DNA of 38,736 nt from Cytophagales bacterium (GCA_013297765.1 JAAFID010000014.1:1-38736), one strand, 5' to 3'. Positions 1-8,700 are shown, counted from the first letter of the stretch. The notes: generated from the sequence alone by a model not told the origin. A program made the numbers and translations.

Positions 1-1213
1 TCATAAATGGAAGTGGAATACCTATAACTGGAAAAATGCCAATGGTCATACCAATATTGATGGCAAAATGAAGAAATATGATGCTGGCTACAGAGTAGCC
101 ATATACTCTAGCAAAGCGTTCTTTTTGTCTTTCTGCTAAAAAAATGATGCGCATTAAAAACAGCACGTAAACAATGATCAGCAGCGATGCCCCTATCCAG
201 CCATGCTCTTCGCCTATGGTGCAAAATATAAAATCGGTGCTTTGATCGGGTACAAAATCAAATTTAGTTTGTGTGCCTTGCAAAAATCCTTTTCCTAATA
301 TTTCACCAGAACCAATTGCAATTTTTGATTGTGTTACTTGGTAGGCTATTCCTTTGGTATCTGCAGATTCTGGGTCTATCAGTGCTACTATTCTGTCTTT
401 TTGGTGCGATTGTAACACATTGTTCATTAAAAAATTAACACTGATTACTACCCCTACACACACAGCAGCAGCAGCAATGGTGATGGCTATTTTTCTAAAA
501 ACATTTCTCAATCTCGTTATTTTTCGTTGAAGGGTGAGCAGAATATTGATGATGATTAACCCAGCAATTACACCTATACCAATAAATATGGTCTGCTGGT
601 CTAGCATCAAAGAAAACACAAGTAACGCTACTGCGGATACGCCAATGATTAAAAACCAAGGCGACAGACCCTCTCTGTAAAGCACTAGGACAAATGCCGC
701 AAATACCAATACTGTTCCTGTTTCATTTTGTAACAATATTAAAACTGCTGGTAGCCCTATGATGGCAAAGGCCGTAAGCTGGGTTGTCCATTTATCAAAT
801 CTTATATTGATTTTGCCTAAGTAAGTTGCCAATGCGAGTGCCGTTGCAAACTTGGCAAACTCGGCTGGCTGGATTCTTAAAGAACCCAACTCAAACCAAG
901 ATTTTGACCCTTTTACTTCTGTACCAAAAAAAATCGTGACCAAGCAAACGGTAATAATAGTACCATAAATCAAGTATGAAAAAGTACTGTAAAATTTATA
1001 ATCTATTGCCGAAATGAGGATGATAATAAGTACCGAAGTGCCTATCCAAATCAATTGTTTACCAGAGTTGATAGAGAAATCAAAAATATTCTGAGAGACT
1101 TCAGGATTATACACTGCCGCAAAGATATTGAGCCAACCTGCCAACACAAAAAAGACATAGAAACCCACTGTAATCCAGTCTATATTTTTAGAAATTTTAT
1201 CGTCGTTTCTCAC
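1..1213 (-). CDS. rodA: RodA, SEDS-family peptidoglycan glycosyltransferase (C-terminus cut by window edge)
   Basis: Polytopic membrane protein of the SEDS family, which polymerises lipid II during lateral wall growth together with PBP2. Translation of the minus strand gives about 404 codons of hydrophobic segments, including a stretch resembling the family's WFELGSLRIQPAEFAK motif (Q-P-A/S-E-x-x-K) and, at the window edge, GIPLPFM, the beginning of the conserved G-[IV]-P-L-P-F-[VM]-S-Y-G motif. The last part of the protein therefore lies outside the window. The start is a GTG at 1211-1213 that overlaps the mrdA stop TGA by two bases (GTGA), so the two genes are probably translationally coupled. 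It is the last visible gene of the mreD-mrdA-rodA run. Confidence 0.93.
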   Translation of the reverse strand, partial: MRNDDKISKNIDWITVGFYVFFVLAGWLNIFAAVYNPEVSQNIFDFSINSGKQLIWIGTSVLIIILISAIDYKFYSTFSYLIYGTIITVCLVTIFFGTEVKGSKSWFELGSLRIQPAEFAKFATALALATYLGKINIRFDKWTTQLTAFAIIGLPAVLILLQNETGTVLVFAAFVLVLYREGLSPWFLIIGVSAVALLVFSLMLDQQTIFIGIGVIAGLIIINILLTLQRKITRLRNVFRKIAITIAAAAVCVGVVISVNFLMNNVLQSHQKDRIVALIDPESADTKGIAYQVTQSKIAIGSGEILGKGFLQGTQTKFDFVPDQSTDFIFCTIGEEHGWIGASLLIIVYVLFLMRIIFLAERQKERFARVYGYSVASIIFLHFAINIGMTIGIFPVIGIPLPFM

Positions 1214-3042
1214 TCGGCAGTTTTTCTATATTTGGATACAAAATCTTTTCTCAGCACATATTCTTCCATTGGCTTGCGGCTGGTAGTATCTCGCAGGTAT
1301 TTGTCTATCATTAAATTGACAATGGGGGCTGCCGTCATAGCACCAAAACCAGCATTTTCTACAAAAGCACATATCGCAATTTTTGGATTTACTTTTGGTG
1401 CAAATGCCATAAATACAGAATGGTCGTTGCCATGCGGATTTTGTACCGTACCTGTTTTGCCGCATATTTCTATGCCTTGAATTTTGGTCCACGATGCGGT
1501 ACCACCTATTACTACTCGCTCCATACCATCTACCATTACCGGAAAATATTTTTCATCTACTGCTGTTTTGTGTTTTATCAATAGTTTAGGGTTGTTATTT
1601 GGTTTATTGCCTATGCTTTTAATAAAATGCGGAGTATAGTAATATCCTCTATTGGCAATGATAGCAGCCATATTGGCCATTTGGATTGGCACAATAAGCA
1701 ACTCGCCTTGGCCAATATCGAGAGAGCGAATGGTAGAATGCTTCCACCTATGGTTGCCGTACCATTTATCATAAAACTTTGTAGATGGAATAAGACCAGG
1801 TTTAATGTTAGGTAAATCTACATCTAGCTTGCTACCAAAGCCAAAAGACATGATTATTGACCGCCATTGATTATAGCCCATTTCAGAATCTATGTATTTA
1901 TTGGGATGTTTTTCTTGTTGAATAATATTGCGAAAAACCATATAGTAATAAGGGTTGCACGACCATTGAATAGAGCCTTGCAAATCGTTTGGAGATGGAT
2001 GTTCGTGGCATTTAGGACCCCAAGATTGATTGCAGGGATATATGGTACTTGGTTTTAAAACGCCCACTTGTTGCCCTACCAATGCTTGTGCTACCTTAAA
2101 AATAGAACCTGGTGGATACATCGCCATCAATGGGCGATTAAAAAGTGGTTTAAGGGTATCGTTTTCAAGTTGCTGATAATTTTTTGAAAATTCCCTACCT
2201 ATTAGCAAATTGGGGTCATAGCTGGGTGCGGAAATAAATGCCAAAATTTCGCCTGTAGCAGGCTCAATAGCAACAATACTTCCAATCATTTTGCCCATTA
2301 GTTGCTCGCCATACTGTTGCAGTGCAAGGTCTATGGTACTTTGTAGGTTTTGTCCAGGTATAGAAATAGTGTCCAATGCACCGTTTTTATATGAACCTTT
2401 TTCTACTCCATGCACATCTCGCATTACGAACTGCGAGCCCCGCCTACCTCGCAATTCTTTTTCATAACTTTGCTCTAGTCCGCTTAGCCCTATGTAATCG
2501 CCTTGTTCGTAATATTTGTCCTTTTGCTTATCTAGTAATCTTTTATTAATCTCTCCAATATAGCCAAGAACATGACCTAAGTTCTGATGTGGATATCCAC
2601 GAATGGTGCGAGATTGGGGGTAAAAACCAGGGTATTTGTAAAGAATATCTTCTAGTTTGGCAAAATCTTTTACCGATAGTTGTTTTAGAAAAGGAATGGG
2701 TTTTTTTCTAGAATAGCCTTTGTCTTGTTTTACCTTGATGATGGCTGCACGAAGTTCCTCTACCGTCATGCCAAAGTCAGTACAAAAAGTTACGGTATCT
2801 TTTATTTTTGCCTCACGCATAATGATGAGAATATCGAATACTGGTACATTATATACCAATAACTTGCCTTTTCTATCATGAATTAAACCTCGATAGGGAT
2901 ATTCTATTATTTTACGCAATACATTTTGCTGGGCTTCTTGCTTGTAGCGGTTGTCTAGGGCTTGAATAAAAAATAATCGAACGATGAACAATAGCCCTAC
3001 AGCAATAAAAATAATTTGAATAATTCCTTTTCTTTCCCACAT
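1210..3042 (-). CDS. mrdA: Penicillin-binding protein 2 (peptidoglycan transpeptidase of the elongasome)
   Basis: Class B PBP that cross-links peptidoglycan in the rod complex, working with RodA. The 610 residues show one N-terminal membrane anchor (about residues 7-27), a PBP dimerisation region with RG(L)I.DR.G (51-59) and the LSGLE motif (186-190), then the transpeptidase domain. The three active-site motifs are all present: S313-x-x-K316 (PGSIFK), SCN at 361-363 and KTG at 529-531. The length fits the family. It begins 18 bases after mreD and overlaps rodA, so these form one transcription unit. Confidence 0.96.
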   Translation of the reverse strand: MWERKGIIQIIFIAVGLLFIVRLFFIQALDNRYKQEAQQNVLRKIIEYPYRGLIHDRKGKLLVYNVPVFDILIIMREAKIKDTVTFCTDFGMTVEELRAAIIKVKQDKGYSRKKPIPFLKQLSVKDFAKLEDILYKYPGFYPQSRTIRGYPHQNLGHVLGYIGEINKRLLDKQKDKYYEQGDYIGLSGLEQSYEKELRGRRGSQFVMRDVHGVEKGSYKNGALDTISIPGQNLQSTIDLALQQYGEQLMGKMIGSIVAIEPATGEILAFISAPSYDPNLLIGREFSKNYQQLENDTLKPLFNRPLMAMYPPGSIFKVAQALVGQQVGVLKPSTIYPCNQSWGPKCHEHPSPNDLQGSIQWSCNPYYYMVFRNIIQQEKHPNKYIDSEMGYNQWRSIIMSFGFGSKLDVDLPNIKPGLIPSTKFYDKWYGNHRWKHSTIRSLDIGQGELLIVPIQMANMAAIIANRGYYYTPHFIKSIGNKPNNNPKLLIKHKTAVDEKYFPVMVDGMERVVIGGTASWTKIQGIEICGKTGTVQNPHGNDHSVFMAFAPKVNPKIAICAFVENAGFGAMTAAPIVNLMIDKYLRDTTSRKPMEEYVLRKDFVSKYRKTAE

Positions 3043-3060
3043 ATATTCAGTGATTGCACA

Positions 3061-3585
3061 CTAAGCCGACCTTCTTCTTACGGGCGAAAGCAGATACTGA
3101 AATAATATAACTGCAAATATGGTAAGCAATGAGGTGAAAAATGTTTTGGTAAGCACTGTACCTAAAGAGCCAAACCCCCATGCCTCTAGTACAAATAAAA
3201 ATAAATGATGAACAAATACTAATACCACACAATATGATATAATCCATTGAAAACCAAGTGATGAAATAGATAATTCGGTAGAGGCATCGTAACCGCCCCG
3301 TGGGGTAAGGGTATTGATAATGTGTAGTCGCACATATCCTAGCATAACGCTAGCAGCCATGTGTACACCTAGGGTATTGTAAAAAATATCGATAATAAAA
3401 CCATAACCAAATGCCAATAAAATAATCAGCAATGGCGGAAACTCGAAAGGTAATAACAATATAAAAGATACATAAACAAAGCAATAGGCAGTATCCATGA
3501 TGTTGAAATTTCTAAATATCACTATTTGCAAAAAAAGATAAATAAGAAAATTGCCAACGGCAGTAAAGATGCTTCTTTGACTCAT
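3061..3585 (-). CDS. mreD: Rod shape-determining protein MreD
   Basis: Small inner-membrane protein (174 residues, about five hydrophobic spans) of the rod complex. The sequence is almost entirely hydrophobic, with the family's F-x-P/D-x-x(n)-G pattern around LAFGYGFIIDIFYNTLGVHM (77-96) and a basic C-terminus. Identity is supported strongly by position, directly before mrdA and rodA. mreB and mreC do not precede it here; they lie near 31.4-33.4 kb on the same strand. mreD must therefore be expressed from a promoter inside or upstream of the 170-base gap behind it, or by read-through from the hydrolase gene. Confidence 0.88.
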   Translation of the reverse strand: MSQRSIFTAVGNFLIYLFLQIVIFRNFNIMDTAYCFVYVSFILLLPFEFPPLLIILLAFGYGFIIDIFYNTLGVHMAASVMLGYVRLHIINTLTPRGGYDASTELSISSLGFQWIISYCVVLVFVHHLFLFVLEAWGFGSLGTVLTKTFFTSLLTIFAVILFQYLLSPVRRRSA

Positions 3586-3623
3586 AGTTCAAATTTATTT
3601 CTTTTGGTTAAATAAATCATTCA

Positions 3624-3689
3624 CTACTATTAAATTTATTTCTGAATAAATAGTAGAAAATAATCCACAGTATAAAATATACTACTGTG
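3624..3689. other. Two AT-rich hairpins between the hydrolase gene and mreD
   Basis: Stem 1 pairs CACAGTA (3666-3672) with TACTGTG (3683-3689) around a 10-base loop. Stem 2 pairs CTACTA (3624-3629) and TTTATT with AATAAA and TAGTAG (ending 3656). On the minus strand they follow the hydrolase stop codon and precede mreD, so they could weaken read-through or form part of an mreD leader. Neither has a clean T run, so I do not call a terminator. Confidence 0.3.
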
Positions 3690-3755
3690 AATCATGGCAC
3701 CACTCAAATAATTTGCTCACCAATTACGGTAATAGGAGCGAGGAAACCACAATTC

Positions 3756-4607
3756 TTATTTCAAGCGTTCCCTAAAATACTTCACCGAGGTTTGGTAAGC
3801 TTCTTCTGTATAGGCTTTATTAAATTTAGGATTGCTAGGATTGGCAAAGGCATGGTCGGCCTCAAACATTTTTATACTGACTTTTTTTCCTGCTGCAGTC
3901 ATGTTCTTTGCAAACTTATCGACCACTTCTGGATTAACCCATTTGTCTTCTTTGGCAAATATCCCAAGCACATCTGTATTTAAGTTTTTTAGTTTACCTA
4001 CACTTTCTTCGGGCATTCCATAGTACATCACACAAGCCACTGCCTTATTGCCTGCCAGCAAAGATGCCTGTAATGACCAGCCACCGCCAAAGCACCACCC
4101 TATGGTGCCTACTTTTGCCCCTTCGCCAAAATAGTTGATTAGTCCACTCAATATAGCAACGCCACGGTCTTGCTTAAACTCGCCCATATATTTGCCAGCA
4201 GAGTCTCTATTGGTAGCTATCTTTCCATCGTACATATCTACAGCATAAACATTTACATTGCCTAGGTCTTTCTGTAATTTTTCTGCCTCTTTTTTGATAT
4301 AATCGTTCAATCCCCACCATTCTTGAATTACAATGATATTGTTCTTCGTAGGTTTGACGGCCATAATGGCAAATGCTTTTGCAGTCCCTCCATCGTTAGT
4401 TTTGAAGGTAATCATTTCTCCTTTTTCAGAAACATAGGTAAATGGTTTTGGGTTATCATGTCCTGCACGAAATTTTTTCTCTTTGGCAAATCCAGCGAAT
4501 GCATATATGGCATTAGACTCGCAGCAACTTTTGCTACACTGGGCAGCCAATTTTTTCAATGAAGTTACAAATAGTAGTAACAGACAAATGGAGGTGATTT
4601 TTTTCAT
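3756..4607 (-). CDS. Secreted dienelactone hydrolase family protein
   Basis: An alpha/beta hydrolase of the dienelactone hydrolase (DLH) family. A cleavable signal peptide (residues 1-22, ending LAAQ) sends it to the periplasm or surface. The mature part starts with a Cys-rich stretch (C24, C28, C29). The DLH catalytic triad is complete: C172 in GWCFGGG, D221 in KEDKW and H252 in ADHAF. E96 in QEWWG matches the conserved glutamate that gates the cysteine nucleophile. Length (283) is usual for exported DLH proteins. The true substrate is unknown; family members hydrolyse cyclic esters and many are uncharacterised. It stands alone, with a long inverted repeat in its 5' region (4650-4689). Confidence 0.88.
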   Translation of the reverse strand: MKKITSICLLLLFVTSLKKLAAQCSKSCCESNAIYAFAGFAKEKKFRAGHDNPKPFTYVSEKGEMITFKTNDGGTAKAFAIMAVKPTKNNIIVIQEWWGLNDYIKKEAEKLQKDLGNVNVYAVDMYDGKIATNRDSAGKYMGEFKQDRGVAILSGLINYFGEGAKVGTIGWCFGGGWSLQASLLAGNKAVACVMYYGMPEESVGKLKNLNTDVLGIFAKEDKWVNPEVVDKFAKNMTAAGKKVSIKMFEADHAFANPSNPKFNKAYTEEAYQTSVKYFRERLK

Positions 4608-4649
4608 AAATGATTTTTTCTTGGTAACAAATTAGGATAACAAAGGTTG

Positions 4650-4689
4650 AGAAATTATAAATCGTTGCTTCTATGGATTTATAATTTCT
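4650..4689. repeat. 14-bp perfect inverted repeat in the 5' region of the hydrolase gene
   Basis: AGAAATTATAAATC (4650-4663) is exactly complementary to GATTTATAATTTCT (4676-4689), separated by 12 bases. It ends 42 bases before the hydrolase start codon. No T run follows on the minus strand, so it is more like a 5'-UTR hairpin or protein-binding site than a standard terminator of the upstream OmpA gene, although that remains possible. Confidence 0.6.
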
Positions 4690-4855
4690 AACTAGATATA
4701 TTTTTACTACTAAAAAACAATACCCACAAATAGTAAAAATCAAAAGCTAATCAAGAAGAGATATAGATATTACCGAGCAAGAGGAGAGTAGCTTAAAAAA
4801 CAATAAATCAACCTAATTTACCATTATTACTTTAAACCCGCCTTCCCAATTCATG

Positions 4856-6898
4856 CTACTTTTTAAGAATTACAAATTCTACCCTTCTATTCAATTTTCT
4901 AGTTTCCTCTGTGCCATTGCTGGCGATAGGTTTAGTACCTCCATAGGCTTTAAACATGACTCTTTTTGCGGCTATTCCATTTTTTACCATGTATTGTTTC
5001 ACGGTACGCACCCTTCTTTCTGATAGTATCACATTGCCTTTAGGGTCACCTTGGTTGTCGGTATGGCCTTCCAGTTGAATGACTACTGTGGGGTTTTCTT
5101 CCATAAAATTGACCACATTGTCCAGTTCTATATAAGACGATTCTAACATTTCGGCTTGCCCTCGCTGAAACAGTAAGTTATTTAGCTGCACCACTTTCCC
5201 CACTTCTATAGGAATGAGGGCTACATTTTTTACGGCATCTTGAAATAAAGTATCTACCGAAACTTGAATATTTTCAGAGGCAGAAATGTAGCCAGAAGCA
5301 CTTATACTCAAGCTATACTGCGTTCCTTTGGGCAATACAATTTCAAAAGTTCCAGCGACTTCATTGGTTTGCACTGCCGCCATTTCTTTCTTTGTATTGT
5401 TGTCTGTCACTACCAATCTAGCAGATATGGTAGCCTTTGTATCTGCATTGGTTATCTTTCCTTTTATTCTTACCACAGGCTCATTCTTTAGCAAATCGGC
5501 ATCGGGTGGTAAACCTATTACATAAATATCGTGTTTTTTCTTTTCATTAAAATATTTGTAGCCATACGCAAATCGACCATCTTCAGTAATTACGAAACAA
5601 AATTCATCTTCTTCAGAGTTTACAATAGAACCTAGATTTACAGGGGCAGACCAGCTTTGCCAGCTATCGTCTAGCCGCTTTGCCATGTATATATCATAGC
5701 CGCCATAGCCATAATATCCATTGGAAGAAAAATATAATGTTTTTAAATCAGGTGCTAAAAAGACATTGGTTTCTGAGTTTACCGTATTGATTTTTGACCC
5801 CAAATTCAATGGGGAAGACCATGTGCCATCGCCTTTGTCAAAACATACATAAATATCCTGTTCTCCAAAAGATTGATCTTTGTCTTCAATAGCCATCAAC
5901 ATTATTTTCTCATTGTTGCCCATAAAAAAAGACACATGTTCGTGATTATTAAAAAAATTTTGAAGATTTATAGTTTGTGGCGACGACCAGGTAGTACCTG
6001 TCAAATGCGATACAGAGCAACCTTCGCTTTTGGCTGCACCACTAGTATGGTAGGTGTTGCCCAGCAATAGGGTATTGCCGTTGGCTGCTACCGAGGCCAC
6101 AAAATTATGGTCTTTGTTGTTTAGCGGTACACCAGCATTTACAGCCTCTGACCATTTTCCATTTTTTTGCTTTGTAGAAGACCATATATCCAAATCACCT
6201 TTAGATTCGCCACCCAAATTGCCAGGATGACCGAGTCTAGCAAAATATAGTTTATTACCATCTGGGCTTATAACTGGCGAATATTCATCGTATTCGCTGT
6301 TAATTTCTCCCCCTAAATATTGAATGGTAGGTAAGAATTTTTTATCGTTGTGCTCGTTTATTTTTAAAATTATTTTTTCTTTGGTGGTAGCAAGCCCCAC
6401 AGCATCTATACAGTTAGCCCCTTTAGATTTGCTAGGATCTGCCACAATCTTGACAGATGTAACGTCGCCTTCCATAGGCTCGAAGGTGATGGAAAGTAAA
6501 CGATTGGCAATATTTTCATCTTTGGGTTCAGCGGTATATATTAATCGTTCATTAGATTTATTGTCATAAATATATACCTCTTTAATAGCCCCTGGATTGA
6601 GGTTTTCAACAATGATTAATTGCTGTGCCTTGATGGCTTTGCAAAATTGCAATTTAACAAATATCTCGTTCTTGGTTTCCGTTTCATTTTCATCCAATCC
6701 GATGCCCCACGAACTCCCTATTTTTATGCGAGGATAGGTATTGGGTACGCCCAATAGAGACTTTGGCGACCAGTGCTGGGCATTGGCTACATCATTGGTC
6801 GCAGTTACCCTACAAGCCCATTCAATATTTTGAGCTGCCGAAAAGGTAATTAAGTAATGTAAAAAAAAAATTAGGAATGAAAATTTCGACCTGTTCAT
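4856..6898 (-). CDS. OmpA-family outer-membrane protein with PD40 beta-propeller repeats
   Basis: Envelope protein of 680 residues. It has a signal peptide (1-22), then a galactose-binding/discoidin-like region (about 25-170) with the frequent Bacteroidota pattern W-x-P-K-S-L-L-G-x-P-N. PD40/WD40-like beta-propeller repeats follow (about 203-470; SPDGNKLYFA, DLKTLYFSSNGYYGYGGYDIYMAK). Next is a carboxypeptidase-regulatory-like Ig fold (about 478-555), and last a C-terminal OmpA peptidoglycan-binding domain (about 565-680) with GHTDNQGD at 611-618 and RRVEF near the end. The PD40-CarboxypepD-OmpA order resembles T9SS component PorE, but the N-terminal TPRs and lipobox of PorE are absent and a discoidin-like domain takes their place. 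It probably tethers outer membrane and peptidoglycan; a specific role is not shown. Confidence 0.85.
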   Translation of the reverse strand: MNRSKFSFLIFFLHYLITFSAAQNIEWACRVTATNDVANAQHWSPKSLLGVPNTYPRIKIGSSWGIGLDENETETKNEIFVKLQFCKAIKAQQLIIVENLNPGAIKEVYIYDNKSNERLIYTAEPKDENIANRLLSITFEPMEGDVTSVKIVADPSKSKGANCIDAVGLATTKEKIILKINEHNDKKFLPTIQYLGGEINSEYDEYSPVISPDGNKLYFARLGHPGNLGGESKGDLDIWSSTKQKNGKWSEAVNAGVPLNNKDHNFVASVAANGNTLLLGNTYHTSGAAKSEGCSVSHLTGTTWSSPQTINLQNFFNNHEHVSFFMGNNEKIMLMAIEDKDQSFGEQDIYVCFDKGDGTWSSPLNLGSKINTVNSETNVFLAPDLKTLYFSSNGYYGYGGYDIYMAKRLDDSWQSWSAPVNLGSIVNSEEDEFCFVITEDGRFAYGYKYFNEKKKHDIYVIGLPPDADLLKNEPVVRIKGKITNADTKATISARLVVTDNNTKKEMAAVQTNEVAGTFEIVLPKGTQYSLSISASGYISASENIQVSVDTLFQDAVKNVALIPIEVGKVVQLNNLLFQRGQAEMLESSYIELDNVVNFMEENPTVVIQLEGHTDNQGDPKGNVILSERRVRTVKQYMVKNGIAAKRVMFKAYGGTKPIASNGTEETRKLNRRVEFVILKK

Positions 6899-7020
6899 GT
6901 ATTTGCTCCGCTCTGATATTTTAGGTAAAAAAGGAATTTATGAAAATATAGAATTAATATAACAATTTCTATATTTTTTATAATTTATTTATTAGTACTG
7001 CTTGAAATAAATGGAGACAA

Positions 7021-7725
7021 TTATTTTTTTACTTTTTTTACCAATGCAATAATTACCGCTTTGTAGTGTCCTGTTTGCTTATCCGTAACTTGAAAGATAT
7101 GGACTCCTACTGGGCTTATAGCCACTACAGCCTCGCCTTTTCTAGCTTTTAACAATACTTTATCAAACTGAGGAATCGTAGTACCCTCCCATATCCAACC
7201 TGACGCTCCTTCTGTACCTGGATTTTTACCCAGTTTTACTTTTTCTGCATATTTTTTAAAATCATCGCCTGATGAGGTCAATACTTGTGCAAATTCTGCT
7301 CCTTTATTAAGGTCTTTGGCTAGTTTTAAAGCTGTGCTGTATGCAGCTGCTGTATCGGCAGCATTGAAACCCTTTGGTTTAATGAAAATGTGACCTACAT
7401 TCCACCTACCTCTCATACTGTCTAGGCTTAATACTTTGAAAAGGTAATTATGTGTTCCTGCATTGAATGGCCCTACCACAGTATTAGGCTTTGCGTGATA
7501 AATAGCTTCTTCCACATCTTCCGGCTGATCGCCACGGCGCAAGAATATTTTTCTATAAGGTGAATCTCCAAACTTGGATATAAAAAGAGAGTCGTTGGCA
7601 GATTGCTGAAATTCTATTTTCTTTTTGTCCATCCACTCAAATAGCTGCAAGCCATCTTCGCTCATGCCTTGACCAAATAATGAAATAGTAGAAATAAATA
7701 ATAGACCAACAAGTATGTATTTCAT
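7021..7725 (-). CDS. Secreted parvulin-type peptidyl-prolyl cis-trans isomerase
   Basis: Periplasmic folding factor of the PpiC/parvulin type. Residues 1-19 are a signal peptide (ends SLFGQG). The parvulin core runs from about 112 to 215: VGHIFIKPKG, GAEFAQVLTSSGDD, GASGWIWEGTTIPQFDKVLLKARKGEAV and SPVGVHIFQVTDK, matching the family pattern of an H in the first strand, an F-x-x-L/V helix and a final G-x-H-I/F. The preceding 90 residues resemble the tail of another prolyl-isomerase or SurA-type chaperone segment. At 234 residues it is a single-domain version, shorter than SurA. It is transcribed alone, between the OmpA protein and the PLDGG protein. Confidence 0.83.
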   Translation of the reverse strand: MKYILVGLLFISTISLFGQGMSEDGLQLFEWMDKKKIEFQQSANDSLFISKFGDSPYRKIFLRRGDQPEDVEEAIYHAKPNTVVGPFNAGTHNYLFKVLSLDSMRGRWNVGHIFIKPKGFNAADTAAAYSTALKLAKDLNKGAEFAQVLTSSGDDFKKYAEKVKLGKNPGTEGASGWIWEGTTIPQFDKVLLKARKGEAVVAISPVGVHIFQVTDKQTGHYKAVIIALVKKVKK

Positions 7726-7787
7726 AATAGAAAATTAAATAGATTAATGTCAAAGTTGAAATTATCTAATTTAAAGATAGAATCATT

Positions 7788-7821
7788 CAAAAGTATAGAT
7801 TTTTTTTGAATAACTATCCAA
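7788..7821 (-). promoter_or_regulatory. Candidate promoter of the prolyl isomerase gene
   Basis: The minus strand reads TACTTTTG at 7788-7795, an exact match to the Bacteroidota -7 consensus TAnnTTTG. A TTG lies at 7819-7821, 23 bases upstream, slightly longer than the usual spacing. It leaves a 5' UTR of about 55 bases. Confidence 0.4.
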
Positions 7822-7868
7822 AAAAATTACAGCAAAAAAATGTATTGCCACAACACTATTAAATGATA

Positions 7869-8594
7869 TTAAGCCGATTTTTCTTTATTAAAAAATAATT
7901 TCTTGAACCCCATTAGAGATCCTAAAATTAAAAGTATAGAAGCTCCACCATCTAAAGGTACCTCATCGTCTGGTGTACCTGGAGCCATTGGTAAATCTAC
8001 ATTTCCACCACTATTGGATACTGTCTCAAAAAATTTGCTTCTGCCACCTGCGGTTTGATTTGCATTTACTTCATTTGATTTTTTTTCTTCCTTATCTTCG
8101 TCTCTTTTATTATTGCTTATAGGAATACCTATGGCCGCAGCGGGTATGCCAAGTGCATTTAATCCATCAGATACTCCTCCACTTGCACGATTTTCAGCGG
8201 TTGTGTTTGAGGTATATTCGTAAGATTCTTGGTCGTAATTACTACTTACTTGATTTTCTGGATGTACAGTAGAGGATGAAAAACTACCACCTGAGGCGAT
8301 GAAACTAGAAGGGTTGTTATTGCTATTTTGACTACTATTCACCTCGCTACTAGTCTCTACCTCTACGCCTATACTGCCCGAACCTGATACAGCATTGATA
8401 CTAAAGCTAGAACCACCTTCGCTATTACTACCCGAAGCATAGGCCATTCCGCTACTTCCACCAGACTGCCCTTTTGATTTTTTTTGATAAACGGAGGTTG
8501 GTGATTCAAAGTACTTCTTATTATAATGATACAAAGAATATATCGTTCCTATTAATAAGGTAAGAAATACGTATTTAAGATTAGATTTTTTCAT
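7869..8594 (-). CDS. Ser/Gly/Asn-rich surface protein with PLDGG-type C-terminal sorting tail
   Basis: Probable exosortase substrate of 241 residues. It has a membrane-inserting N-terminus (residues 8-22, no clear cleavage site) and a low-complexity region rich in Ser, Gly, Asn and Glu (about 40-205). A tripartite tail follows: PLDGG at 213-217, a hydrophobic span (ASILLILGSLMGF) and a basic end (KKLF...NKEK). This layout is that of the PEP-CTERM/PID-CTERM class of sorting signals. The tail closely matches that of the small protein at 37679-38005, which is coupled to an exosortase gene. I infer that the exosortase processes both. The Ser/Asn-rich middle fits an extracellular, perhaps glycosylated, protein. 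No enzymatic domain is visible. It is monocistronic with a good promoter match upstream. Confidence 0.75.
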   Translation of the reverse strand: MKKSNLKYVFLTLLIGTIYSLYHYNKKYFESPTSVYQKKSKGQSGGSSGMAYASGSNSEGGSSFSINAVSGSGSIGVEVETSSEVNSSQNSNNNPSSFIASGGSFSSSTVHPENQVSSNYDQESYEYTSNTTAENRASGGVSDGLNALGIPAAAIGIPISNNKRDEDKEEKKSNEVNANQTAGGRSKFFETVSNSGGNVDLPMAPGTPDDEVPLDGGASILLILGSLMGFKKLFFNKEKSA

Positions 8595-8629
8595 TAAAAT
8601 ACTTTTAAAAATATCTCAATAATGCTAAG

Positions 8630-8658
8630 CAAAATTAGATATATAACAAACACTTCAA
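8630..8658 (-). promoter_or_regulatory. Candidate promoter of the PLDGG surface protein gene
   Basis: The minus strand has TTG at 8656-8658, an 18-base spacer and TAATTTTG at 8630-8637, an exact TAnnTTTG match. Transcription would start about 30 bases before the start codon. Confidence 0.5.
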
Positions 8659-8681
8659 ATTAACAACTCTTACGGATAGGT

Positions 8682-8700
8682 TAATTTGATTATCAAATTA
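8682..8700. repeat. 19-bp palindrome upstream of the PLDGG gene promoter
   Basis: TAATTTGAT and ATCAAATTA form perfect 9-bp arms around one central base, 24 bp upstream of the putative -33 element. Size and position fit a binding site for a dimeric regulator. The sequence is very AT-rich, so chance is not excluded. Confidence 0.4.

Noticed and set aside
1055-1480. 141-codon plus-strand open frame across the rodA/mrdA junction
   Set aside because: Opposite two confidently identified genes and without any recognisable domain.
3687-3983. 98-codon plus-strand open frame opposite the hydrolase gene
   Set aside because: Antisense shadow of the dienelactone hydrolase; no signal, domain or promoter.
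4856-6898. Assignment as T9SS component PorE
   Set aside because: No TPR domain and no lipobox at the N-terminus; only the domain order of the remainder agrees.
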